A DNA stretch of 64,000 bases from Dugong dugon (Eukaryota; Chordata; Mammalia; Sirenia; Dugongidae), in the NCBI GenBank assembly GCA_030035585.1, contig CM057477.1:62477447-62541446 (forward strand), read 5' to 3'. The number at the start of each line of letters is the position of its first letter. The stretch's first letter is position 1. The translations under genes and the position numbers were made by a program. The notes beneath the pieces were generated by a model. It searched no databases. It was not told the origin of the DNA and saw only the letters and a list, made by a program, of their open reading frames with translations. Of the stretch, positions 10,331 to 20,225 are shown piece after piece.

Positions 10331-13300
10331 ATGACAGCACTAAACTCATACCTATCAATAATTACGCTGAATGTAAATGGACTAAATGCACCAATAAAGA
10401 GACAGAGAGTGGCAGATTGGATAAAAAAACACAATCTGTCTATATGCTGCTTACAAGAGACACACCTCCGACAAAGACACAAACAAAACTGAAAGAATGG
10501 AAAAAAAAATATCAAGCAAACAACACTCAAAAAAGAGCAGGAGTGTCAATACTAATCTCTGACAAAATAGACTTTAAAGTAAAATCCACCACAAAGGACA
10601 AGGAAGAACACTATATCATGAGTAAAATGTCAACACAACAGGATGACATAGCTATAATAAATATTTACACACCCAAAGACAGGGCTCCAAAATACATAAA
10701 ACAAAGTCTAACAGCACTGAAAATGGAGATAGACAGCTCCACAATAGTAGTAGGGGACTTCAACCCACTACTTTTGATGAAGGACAGAACATCGAGAAGA
10801 AAGCTCAACAAAGACATGGAAGAGTTAAATGCTACAATCAACCAACTTGATCTCATAGATATATACAGAACACTCTACCCAACAGCAGCCAAGCATACTT
10901 TCTTTTCCAATGCACATGGAACATCCTCCAGAATAGACCACATATTAGGCCATAAAGCAAGCCTTAACAAAATCCAAAGCATCAAAATACTACAAAGCAT
11001 CTTTTCTGACCATAAAGCCATAAAAGTAAAAATCAACAACAGAAAAAGAAAGGAAAAAAATCAAACACATGGAAACTGAACAACATCTTGCTCAAAAACT
11101 ACTGGGTTATAGAAGAAATTAAGGATGGGATAAAGAAATTCATAGTATCAAACAAGAATGAAAACACATCCTACCAAAACCTTTGGGACACAGCAAAAGC
11201 AGTGCTCAGAGGTCAGTTTATAGCAATAAATGCACACATCAAAAAGAAGAAAGGGCCATAATCAAAACATTAACCCTACAACTGGAACAAGTACAAAGAG
11301 AGCAGCCCTCAAGCACCAGAAGAAAGGAAATAATAAGAATTAGAGCAGAATTAAATGAAATAGAGAATAGAAAAACAACTGAAAGAGTTAACAAGACCGA
11401 AAGCTGGTTCTCTGAAAAGATCAACGAAATTGATAAACTATTGGCCAAACTGACAAAAGACAAACAGGAGAGGAAGCAGATAACCGGTATAAGAAATGAG
11501 ATGGGTGATATCACAACAGACCCTACTGAAATTAAAAGAATCATAACAGAATACTATGAAAAATTGTAGTCTAACAAATTTGAAAACCTAGAAGAAATGG
11601 ACAAGTATCTAGAAACTCACTGTCTACCTAAACTCACACAGAGATAGAACAACTAAATAAACCCATAAAAAAACAAGAGATTAAAAAGGTAATCAAAAAA
11701 CTCCCAACAAAAAAAGCCCTGGCCCAGATGGCTTCACTGGAGAATTCTACCAAACTCTGAGAGAAGAGTTAACACCACTACTATTGCTACAGGTATTTCA
11801 GAGCATAGAAAAGGATGGAATACTCCTAAACTCATTCTATGAAGTCAGCATAACCCTGATACCAAAACCAGGTAAAGACACCACAAAAAAGAAAATTACA
11901 GAACAATATACGTCATGAACATTGATGCAAAAATCCTCAACAAAATTCTAGCCAATAGAATTCAGCAACATATCAAAAAAATAATTCACCATGTTCAAGT
12001 GGAATTTATACAAGGTATGCAGGGATGGTTCAACATTAGAAAAACAATCAATGTAATCCAACACATAAATAAAACAAAAGACAAGAATCACATGATCTTA
12101 TCAACTGATGCAAAAAAGGCATTTGATAAAGTCCAACACCAATTCATAATAAAAACTCTCAACAAAATAGAAATAGAAGGGAAATTCCTCAACACAATTA
12201 AGGGCATTTATACAAAGCCAACATCCAACATCATCCTAAATGGAGAGAGTTTGAAAGCATTCCCCTGGAGAAAGGGAACCAGACAAGGATGCTCTTTATC
12301 ACTACTCTTATTGAACATTGTTCTGGAAGTCCTAGCCAGAGCAATTAGGCTACAAAAAGAAATAAAGGGCATCCAAATTTGTAGGGAAGTAGTCAAAGTA
12401 TCCCTATTTGCAGATGATATGATCTTATACACAGAAAACCCCAAAGAATCCACAAGAAAACTATTGGAACTAATAGAAGATTTCAGCAAAGTTTCAGGAA
12501 ACAAGATAAACATACAAAAATCAGTTGGATTCCTTTACACCAACAAAGAGAACCTTGAAGAAGAAATCACCAAATCAATACCATTTACAATAGCCCCCAG
12601 GAAGATAAAATACTTACAAATAAATCTAACCAGAGACATAAAAGATCTACACAATGAAAACTACAAGACACTACTGGAAGAAACCAAAAGAGACTTGCAT
12701 AAGTGGAAAAACATACCTTGCTCATGGTTAGGTAGACTCAAGGTTGTGAAAATATCAATTCTACCCAAAATGATCTACAGATACAATGCAATCCCAATCG
12801 AAATTCCACTGGCATTTTTTAATCAGATGGAGAAACAAATCACCAACTTTATATGGAAAGGAAAGGGGTCCCAAATAAGTTAAGCATTACTCAAGAAGAA
12901 GAACAAAGTGGTAGTCCTCTCACTACCTGATTTTAGAACCTATTATACCACCACGGTAGTCAAAACAGCCTGGTACTGGTACAACAACAGATACGTAGAC
13001 CAAGGAACAGAATTGAGAATCCAGACATAAATTCATCCACCTATGATCAGTTGATATTTGACAAGTCCCAAAGTCCATTAGTTGGGGAAAAGACAGTCTC
13101 TTTAACAAATGGTGTTAGCATAACTGGATATCCATTTGCAAAAAACTGAAACAAGACCCATACCTCCCACCATGCACAAAAACTATCTTAAAATGGATCA
13201 AAGACTTAAATATAAAATCGAAAACGATAAAGATCATGGAAGAAAAAATAGGGACAATGCTAGGAGCCCCAGTACCTGGCATAAACACAATACGAACCAT

Positions 13301-14131
13301 AAGTAACAATGCACAAGCACCAGAAGAGAGACTAGATAAATGGGAGTGCCTAAAAATCAAACACTTATGCTCATCAAAAGACTTAACCAAAAGAGTCAAA
13401 AGACAACCTACAGACTGGGAAAAAATTCTTGGCTACGACAAATACAATCAGCGTCTAATCTCTAAAATCTATAAGATACTGCAAAACCTCAACAATAAAA
13501 AGACAAATTACCCAATTAAAAGATGGGCAAAGGATATGAACAGGCACTTCACCAAAGAAGATATTCAGGTGGCTAACAGACACATGAAGAAATGCTCACG
13601 ATCATTAGCCATTAGAGAAATGCAAATCAAAACTACAATGAGATATCATCTCATCCCAACAAGGCTAGCATTAATCCAAAAAAAACACAAAATAATAAAT
13701 GCTGGAGTGGTTGTGGAGAGACTGGGACACTTATACACTGTTGGTGGGAATGTAATGGTACAACCACTTTGGAAATCGATTTGGCACTTCCTTAAAAAGC
13801 TAGAAATAGAAGTACCATACCATCCACCTATCCTGCTCCTTGGAATATATCCTAGAGAAATAAGAGCCATCACAGGAATAGATATATGCACACCCATTTT
13901 CATTGCACCACTGTTCACAGTAGCAAAAGATGAAAACAACCTAGATGTCCATCAACGGATGAATGGATAAACAAATTACGGTTCATCCACACAATGGAAT
14001 ACTATGCAATGATAAAGAACAAAGATAAAGCTGTGAAACACCATATAAAATGGAGGAAGCTGGAACTTATTATGCTGAGTGAATTTAGTCAGTCACAGAA
14101 GAACAAATACTGTATAAGACCACTATTATAA
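10331..14131 (+). pseudogene. L1#1 ORF2p (endonuclease, reverse transcriptase), dead
   Basis: The protein would have nicked DNA and primed reverse transcription. Visible in order: ITLNVNGLNAPIKR and CCLQETHL (endonuclease start), then a frameshift at about 10485. VVGDFNPLL, SRIDHILGHK and [10 protein letters not shown] follow (remaining endonuclease motifs, catalytic residues retained). Frame changes come again near 11080 and 11250, and a nonsense TAG at 11567-11569. The RT block at 11915-12883 has [25 protein letters not shown] and [10 protein letters not shown] (YXDD-equivalent FADD intact), followed by a stop at 12883. The C-terminal block is 13236-13970. The cysteine motif of the C-terminus (C at 13700, 13712, 13739, 13751) is readable only in another frame. 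Confidence 0.92.
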
Positions 14132-15083
14132 GAACTTAAGAAAAGGTTTAAACACAGAAGAAAACACTCTTTGATGGTTACGAGGGTGGGGAGGGACGGT
14201 GAGGGCTATTTACTAAATAGATAGTAGATAAGAATTATCTTAGGTGAAGGGAAGGGCAGCACACACTACAGGGGAAGTCAGCACAACTGGACTAAACCAA
14301 AGCTAAGAAGTTTCCTGAATACAATCAAACACTTTGAGGGACAGAGTAGCAGGGGTAGGGGTCTGGAGACCATGGTTTCAGGGAACATCTAGGTCAATTG
14401 GCATAACAAAGCTTATTAAGAAAATGTTCTGCATCCTGCTTTGGTGAGTGGTGTCTGGGGTCTTAAGAGCTTGCGAGTGGCCATCTAAGATGCATAAGCT
14501 GGTCCCAACAACCTGGAGTAAAGGAGAATGAAAAACACCAAAGACACAAGGAAAGTATTAGCCCAAGAGACAGAAAGGGCCACATAAACCAGAGACTCCA
14601 TCAGCCTGAGACCAGAAGAACTACCACCAATGACTGCCCTGACAGGGAACACAACAGAGAGTCCCTGACAGAGCAGGAGAAAGGTGGGGTGCAGAACTCA
14701 AATTCTAGTAAGAAGACCAAACTTAATGGTCTGACTGAGACTGGAGGAACCCCGGAAAGCATAGCGCCTGGATTCTCTATCAGCCCAGGACTAAAACAAT
14801 TTCTGAGGCCAATTCTGCAGACAGGGATTGGACTGGACTGTGGGACATAAAGTGATACTCGTGAGGAGTGTGCCTCTTGGCTCAAGTAGATACAAGAGAT
14901 TAAACGGGCAGCTTCTGTCCGGAGGTGAGATGGGAAGGCAGAGAGGGTTAGAAGATGGTTGAATGGACATGGGGAATCAGGGGTGGAAAGGAGGAGTGTG
15001 CTGTCACAGTATGAGGAGAGCAATTAGAGTCACCTAACAATGTATGTATAAATTTTTGTATGGGAAAAAATTAAAAAATGAAT
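14132..15083 (+). other. L1#1 3' UTR
   Basis: About 950 bases after the ORF2 stop, with a G-rich stretch (GAGGGTGGGGAGGGACGGTG, about 14182) and an A-rich end (about 15064-15083) with AATAAA immediately before the right target duplication. It is purine-rich and non-coding; minus-strand frames across it have no domain. Confidence 0.85.
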
Positions 15084-15097
15084 AAAATCTTATGAAT
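15084..15097. repeat. L1 target-site duplication, right copy
   Basis: AAAATCTTATGAAT, identical to 7498-7511. It also contains the ATG (15092) of the small RTE reading frame. Confidence 0.95.
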
Positions 15098-15268
15098 GTT
15101 AGCAGAACATTGTCTGATATAGTGCTAGAAAATGAGCCTCTCAAGTTGGAAGGAACTCAGAATAAGACTGAGGAAGAGCTGCCTCCTCAAATTAGGGTCA
15201 ACATAATGTTGGCAATGGTGTCAAGCTTTCAGGATCTTCATTTTTTGATGTGGCAGGACTCAAAATAA
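15092..15268 (+). CDS. 58-codon frame upstream of RTE ORF2 (ORF1-like?)
   Basis: ATG at 15092 to TAA at 15266-15268 encodes 58 residues beginning MNVSRTLSDIVLE and ending LMWQDSK. The corresponding frame in the other leader-bearing RTE copy (63604-63780) is also exactly 58 codons, ends LMWRDSK, and shares LEGTQNKT and EELPPQ. The RTE clade is known to have a very short ORF1 in some lineages (the C. elegans RTE-1 has one), so this may be the equivalent. It lies 49 bases before the ORF2 ATG at 15318, in a different frame. No domain is recognised. It is not detectable as a host gene and may simply be leader sequence. Confidence 0.45.
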   Translation: MNVSRTLSDIVLENEPLKLEGTQNKTEEELPPQIRVNIMLAMVSSFQDLHFLMWQDSK

Positions 15269-17036
15269 GAATAGCAGCAAACATCCATTAATAATCAGAA
15301 TGTGGAATGTATGAAGTATGAATCTAGGAAAATCGAAAATCGTCAAAAATGAAATGGAATGCATAAATATTGATATTCTACGCATTAGTGAGCTGAAATG
15401 GACTGGTATTGGCCATTCTGAATCAGACAGTCATATGTGCCACTATGTAGGGAATGACAAATTGAAGAGGAATAGCATTGCATTCATCGTCAAAAAGAAC
15501 ATTTCAAGATCTATCCTGAAGTACAATGCTGTTAGTGATAGGGTAATATCCATACTCCTCCAAGGAAGACCAGTTAATATGACTATTATTCAAATTTATA
15601 CATCAACCACTAAGGCGAAAGATTAAGAAAGTGAAGATTTTTACCAACTTCTGCAGTCTGAAATTGATCAAACATGCAATCAAGATGCATTGATAATTAC
15701 TAGTGATTGGAATGGGTAACTTGGAAACAAAGAAGAATAAGTAGTTGGAAAATATGGCTTTGGTGATAGAAACAATGCTGGAGATCCCATGACAGAATTT
15801 TGCAAGACCAATGACTCCTTCATTGAAAATACCTTTTCTCAGCAACATTAATGGCAACTATACATGTGGAAGTCACCTGATGAAATACACAGGAATCAAA
15901 TCCACTACATCTGTGGAAAGAGACGATGGAAAAGCTCAATATCACCAGTCAGCACAAGGCCAGGGGCCAACTGTGGAATAGATCATCAATTGCTCATATA
16001 TAAGTTCAAGTTGAAGCTGAAGAAAATTACAATAAGTTCACAAGAGCCAAAGTACAGCCCTGAGTATATCCTACCTGAATTTAGAGATCATCTCAAGAAC
16101 AGATTTGACGCATTGAACACTATTGATCGAACACCAGAGGAGTTGTGGAATAACATTCAAGGACTTCATACGTGAAGAAAGCAAAGCAATTAAAAAGGTA
16201 GGAAAGAAAAGAAAAGATCAGAATGGATGTCAGAAGAGACTCTGATACTTACTCTTGAATGTTGAGTAGCTAAAGAAAAAGGAAAAACGGTGAAGCAAAG
16301 GAACTTAACAGAAGATTTCAAAGGGCAGCTCGAGAAGACAAAGTATTATAATGACATGTGCAAAGACCTGGAGTTAGAAAACCAAAAGGAAAGAACACGG
16401 TCGGCATTTCTCAAACTGAAAGAACTGAAGAAAAGAATTCTAGCCGCGAGTTGCAATATTGAAGGATTCTATGGGCAAAATACTGAATAATGTAGGAAGC
16501 ACCAAAAGAAGATGGAAGGAATACACAGAGTCACTGCGCCAAAAAGAATTGGTTGTTGTTCAACCATTTCAGGAGGTAGCATAGGATGAAACACTGATGG
16601 TACTGAAGGAAGAAGTCCAAGCTCTGCTGAAGGCACTGACAAAAATAAGGCTCCAGGAATTGCCATAATACCAATTGAGATGTTTCAACAAATGGATGCA
16701 GTGCTGGTAGTGCCAAAAGAACTAATAAATCTGTCTTGGAAGAAGTACAGGCAGAATGCTCCTTCAAAGCAAGAATGGCGAGACTTCATTTCACATATTT
16801 GGACATGTTATCAGAAAGGGCCAGTCCCTGGAGAGGGACATCATGCTTGGCAAAGTAGATGGTCAGCGAAAAAGACGAAGACCCTCAAGGAGATGGATTG
16901 ACACAGTGGCTGCAACAATGGACTCAAGCAGAACAACAAATATGAGGATGGCACAGGACTGGGTAGTATTTCGTTCTGTTGTACACAAGGTTGCTAAGAG
17001 TCAGAACCAACCCAACGGCACCTAACAACAACAACA
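15098..17036 (+). mobile_element. RTE copy 2, main piece with internal deletion
   Basis: It continues RTE#2 after the L1: leader, endonuclease, start of RT, then a jump at about 16711-16720 straight to the C-terminal segment (TCTTGGAAGAAGTACAGG). Relative to RTE#1 about 1.04 kb of RT is missing. It ends CGGCACCTAACAACAACAAC. The whole RTE is flanked by TGCCTGTGCT at 7303-7312 and 17037-17046. Confidence 0.92.
15318..17025 (+). pseudogene. RTE ORF2 copy 2, RT core deleted
   Basis: ISELKWTGIGHSES (endonuclease N-terminus, about 15388-15430) and the first frame to 15626 are followed by broken frames. RPGANCGIDHQLLIYKFKL (about 15960-16017) marks the last endonuclease motif. RT finger motifs, FIDY and YADD are absent because of the deletion at about 16711. 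The C-terminal HIFGHVIRKGQSLERDIMLG (about 16795-16855) to PNGT (stop 17023-17025) is in one frame. It is non-functional. Confidence 0.88.
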
Positions 17037-17394
17037 TGCCTGTGCTTATACTCCTATTTGGGAATGGATTGCCTTCATTATATTAATGAGGCAGGATTAG
17101 TGTAGAGCGTATCTTGAGTCAATGTCTTTTGAGATATAAAGAGATTAAATGCAAGCTAAGAAGCAGAGATGGGGGAAGAGAGATGCCAAGCCACATGAAG
17201 AGCTCCCAGGAGCAGAAGTTCAGAAGAGAAAATGACCTTTCCCCAGAGCTGACAGAGAGAGAGAATACGTTACCTCGAGCCAGCACCCTGAATTCAGACT
17301 TCTAGCCTCTTAAATTGTGAGAAAATAAATTTCTGTTTGTTAAAGCCATCCACTTGTGTTATTTCTGTAATAGCAGCACTAGATAACTAAGACA
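17037..17394 (+). repeat. MaLR 3' LTR, second piece
   Basis: It starts with the duplicated TGCCTGTGCT and runs through ATATTAATGAGGCAGGATTA and AACTGTGAGAAA-like sequence with AAATAAATTTCTG (polyadenylation-signal region) to CACTAGATAACTAAGACA. The old L1 resumes at 17395. Confidence 0.88.
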
Positions 17395-17622
17395 TGCTTG
17401 TAGCAATAGTTTATCCTCGTTGCTGAAAGAATTCCATTGTATGGATGTAAGATTTATTTACCCATTCTACTGTTCAACATTTGGGCTGTTTCTGCTTTTT
17501 GGTTAGTATGCATTGTACTGCTGTGAAGGTTCTCCTATACTTCTTTGATGAGCATATGTGCTCATAGATACCTAGAAGTGGAACTGCTAACTCATATGGT
17601 ATACATATGTTCAGCTTTAGTA
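17395..17622 (-). mobile_element. Old L1 antisense, continued
   Basis: TTCCATTGTATGGATG... ACATTTGGGCTGTTTCTG... TACCTAGAAGTGGAACTGCT is classic antisense L1M 3' sequence, joined in order to 1985-2243. Confidence 0.85.
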
Positions 17623-17790
17623 CCTATTGCTATCAAGTCAATTCCGACTCATTGCGACCCTGTAGGACAAAGTAGAACTGCGACTTAGGGTTTCCAAGGC
17701 TGTGATCTTTACGGAGCACTTGGTGGGTTCAAACCACCAAGCTTTTGTTTAGCAGCCAAGCATTCAACCGCTACAGTCATCAGGGCTCCT
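17623..17790 (-). mobile_element. SINE-A copy, antisense
   Basis: It is flanked by a 13-bp perfect duplication, TTCAGCTTTAGTA (17610-17622 and 17791-17803). The reversed tail TCAAGTCAATTCCGACTC and reversed head CATCAGGGCTCC are present. It is inserted into the old L1. Confidence 0.92.
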
Positions 17791-17803
17791 TTCAGCTTTA
17801 GTA

Positions 17804-17987
17804 GATCCTGCTAAATTGATATGGAAAGTGTTTATACCAATGTACACTGTCACTAGCAATATATGAGTTCCATATATTCCAAATCCTCACCAACACTTGG
17901 TATTGAGTTTCCTTCCCATTTTTGTCATTTTGGTGTCTGTGTTGTTGAAAGTCATGATCTTAATTTGCTCTTTCCTAATGAGTAATA
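17804..17987 (-). mobile_element. Old L1 antisense, continued
   Basis: Continues the L1 (AATCCTCACCAACACTTGG, TCATTTTGGTGTCTGTG, CTTTCCTAATGAGTAAT). Confidence 0.8.
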
Positions 17988-18118
17988 AAGAAAGGCCTGG
18001 CATTCTACTTCCAAAAAATAATCCATTGAAAACTCTATGGAGCACAGTTGTACTCTGACACACCTAGGGTCACCATGCGTCAAAATCTACTTAACAGCAA
18101 CTTGTTTGGTTTTTGGTT
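17988..18118 (+). mobile_element. SINE-B copy, 5'-truncated, sense
   Basis: It starts at AAAGGCCTGGCATTCTACTT without the tRNA head and ends at the RTE-like tail plus a GGTTTTTGGTTT end. TAATGAG/TAATGAA on either side is the likely short duplication. Confidence 0.8.
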
Positions 18119-18811
18119 TAATGAAGTCAAGCACCTTTTCATATATTTACTGGACATACAGGTTTCTTCTTTTGTAAACTGCCTATTCAAGTCTTTTGAG
18201 CATTTTTATGTTGGGATGTCTATCTTTTTCTTATTAATTTGTAGGAGATCTTTATGTATGTTGGATAGAAGTCCTTTGTGAGAGAAATGATTTGCAAATG
18301 TCTTCTCCCAATCCATGACTTCATTTTTCACACTCTTAATAGTATCTTTTGATAAACAGAAGTTATTTCTAATATAGCCCAATTTATTAATTTTATATTT
18401 AGTACAGTTTACATGCTATTTATGAAATCTTTGAATTTCTCAAGGTCATAAAGATATTCTTCTGCATTTTATTCTTGAAGTTTTATTGTTTTATCTTTTA
18501 CATTTAGATCTACAGTTCACCTGGAATTGATTTTGTGTATGGTGTGAAGTACAAATCAAGGGTCATTCTTCCCCCATGGACATCTAATTGGCTCAACTCT
18601 ATTTGATGAAAAGATCATCATTTCCTCACTATTTTGCAATGTTAATTTTGTCATAAATAAAATGTATGTATATGTTCCAGGATTCTTTATTCTGCTCCAT
18701 TGGTCTATTTGTCTATCCTTGCATCAGTGCATCACTGTCTTAATTACCATGGCTTGATTTTTCATTGCATTTTCATTTAATAAGTCTTGATGTCTAATAG
18801 TATTCAAAAAA
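18119..18811 (-). mobile_element. Old L1 antisense, ORF2 3' region
   Basis: Antisense ORF2-derived sequence: CTTTTCATATATTTACTGG, GATTTGCAAATGTCTTCTCC, CATTGGTCTATTTGTCTATC, CAGTGCATCACTGTCTTAAT. These are standard landmarks of the L1 reverse strand. It is decayed, with no usable frame. Confidence 0.85.
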
Positions 18812-19013
18812 AACAACTTTTTGCCTTCGAGTCAATTCTGACTCATAGTGACCCTATAGGACAGAGTAGAACTGCCCTATAGGGTTTCCAACGCTGTAGT
18901 CTTTATGGAAGCCTACTGCTACATTTTTTTCCTTTGGAGGGGCTTGTGGATTCAACCCACCAATCTTTTGGTTAGCAGTCGAGTGCTTAACCATTGTGCC
19001 ATCAGGGCTTCTT
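18812..19013 (-). mobile_element. SINE-A copy, antisense
   Basis: Reversed tail GAGTCAATTCTGACTC and reversed head TTAACCATTGTGCCATCAGG. It is inserted in the old L1 next to a (C/G)TAGTATA-like site that was later used again by the next SINE. Confidence 0.88.
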
Positions 19014-19024
19014 TTGGTAGTATA

Positions 19025-19160
19025 TCAAAGCATTGCCGTTGAGTCAATTCTGACTCATAAAAAGGCCCATAGGGTTTCCAAGGAGCAACTGGTGGATTCC
19101 AACTGCCAACCTTTTGGTTAGCAGCCAGTCTCTTAACCACTGCCCCACCAGGGCTCCTGC
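19025..19160 (-). mobile_element. SINE-A copy (internally shortened), antisense
   Basis: It is flanked by the 10-bp duplication TGGTAGTATA (19015-19024 and 19161-19170). The middle is shorter than in other copies (tail joined almost directly to GGTTTCCAAGGAGCAACTGG). Confidence 0.88.
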
Positions 19161-19525
19161 TGGTAGTATAAGCCCTCTAATTCTGCACTTTTTCTTCAAG
19201 ATTGTCCTAGCTATTCTCAGTCCTTTGCATTTCCATTTAAATTTTAGAATTAGCTTGTCAATTTACACATACACACATGCACACATAAACCTGTGAAATT
19301 TTTATTGAGATCAATTGACTATATAGAGCAATTTGCAGAGAATTAACTTCTTTACAATATTGAGTCTTCCAATCCATGAGCATGATCTAGCCCTTCATTT
19401 ACTTATGTCTTCTTCAGTTTACCTCAGTAATGTTCTGTAATTTTCAGTGTAAATATCTTGATTTATATTCAACTTCAAGCAAATGTCAAGTAGCTCTTTT
19501 TCATACTGCAAGAGATTTTTTTTTT
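19161..19525 (-). mobile_element. Old L1 antisense, last piece
   Basis: AAGCCCTCTAATTCTGCAC, TTCAAGATTGTCCTAGCTAT and GAGTCTTCCAATCCATGAGC are antisense ORF2 landmarks. A short CACACATACACA run sits inside. It ends in a T-rich stretch at 19512-19525. Confidence 0.82.
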
Positions 19526-20034
19526 TAAGTCTGAAATACATGCCATGATTTCAGAATGCTTTGGTACAATTGTAGGACACAATTGCAGAAAAATAAAAGA
19601 CTGAATATGAATGAAGTAGTAATTGTGTGTTGTAGGCAATGAGAAATGAGAGAACCAAACAATAAAAGTAGGCTGAAATTGTTGAAAAGAAATGCTTCAC
19701 AAGAGGATGTAGGGTTTGAGAAGGATGGAACATAGTGTAGAGGGTGGCATTCCAAGAGGGAAAACTGGAATGAGGCAAAGCCTTGAGGGCAAAATTAACG
19801 TAGCATGTTAAGGGGCTAAGACAACACCAGTTCACTAAACTGTCTACATTCCGATTCATGATTAGTGGGAGATAAGATGATATCTTGTGCTGAGATACCC
19901 CATAAATAAAAGAAGGAAGAGCTACACATTCGCTTTGGTGATGAAGTTTGGCATCAGGGCATTCCCCTGGAAGGTAACTCAGCACAGTATTTACCCTTGG
20001 TCGACACTAATTGATAACCATATGGCTGTCTTTA
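19526..20034. other. Low-copy sequence with a faint ancient repeat
   Basis: No gene. About 19730-19810 (GGCATTCCAAGAGGGAAA, GAGGCAAAGCCTTGAGGGC) resembles a widespread ancient mammalian repeat, also suspected at 54530-54900; class not assigned. A 144-codon minus-strand frame (19551-19985) has no domain. Confidence 0.4.
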
Positions 20035-20225
20035 ATTGTTGTTGTTAGTTGCTGTCAAGTCAGCTCTGACTCATGGGATCCTATGTATAACAGAACAAAA
20101 TGTTGCCAGTCCTGTGCCATAGTCATGATCTTTGATATGTTTGAGCCCATTGTTGTGGCTATTGTGTCAATCCATCCTATTGAGGGTTTCCCTTGTTTTC
20201 GCTGACCCTCTATCAAACTTTACCA
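20035..20225 (-). mobile_element. RTE 3'-end fragment, antisense
   Basis: It begins with the reversed AACA tail (TTGTTGTTGTTAG), then GCTGTCAAGTCAGCTCTGAC, and runs to CGCTGACCCTCTATCAAAC. It is only the last ~190 bases of the LINE. Confidence 0.88.

Larger units (their letters stand above)
7512..15083 (+). mobile_element. Full-length L1 element (L1#1), inactive
   Basis: A 7572-bp LINE-1 with a 14-bp perfect target duplication. It begins AGGAGGTGGGGCCAAGATGG, the classic L1 5' start. Layout: 5' UTR 7512-8938, ORF1 8939-9855, inter-ORF region, ORF2 10331-14131, 3' UTR 14132-15083 ending in an A-rich tail. Both ORFs carry frameshifts and stops. It sits inside RTE#2, so it is younger than that RTE. 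Confidence 0.95.
2244..17394 (+). mobile_element. MaLR-type LTR retroelement (provirus), heavily interrupted
   Basis: The arrangement is a 5' LTR (2244-2483, 5300-5352), an internal region (5353-7248) and a 3' LTR (7249-7312, 17037-17394). Both LTRs end in CACTAGATAACTA(A/C)(G/A)ACA. The internal region starts with GGCAATGGGGTGTTGCTG and ends with AAGGACATGAATTTTGGGGG, both typical of MaLR internal sequence. There is no gag-pol reading frame, as expected for this non-autonomous group. The 5' LTR lacks about its first 170 bases compared with the copy at 60077. Each LTR was later hit by an RTE. Everything here is an old inactive copy. Confidence 0.85.

Noticed and set aside
10168-10530. 120-codon minus-strand hydrophobic frame
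   Set aside because: Antisense of the A-rich L1 inter-ORF and ORF2 start, which gives Phe/Leu-rich artefacts.
14601-15023. 140-codon minus-strand frame
   Set aside because: Antisense of the L1 3' UTR; composition only.
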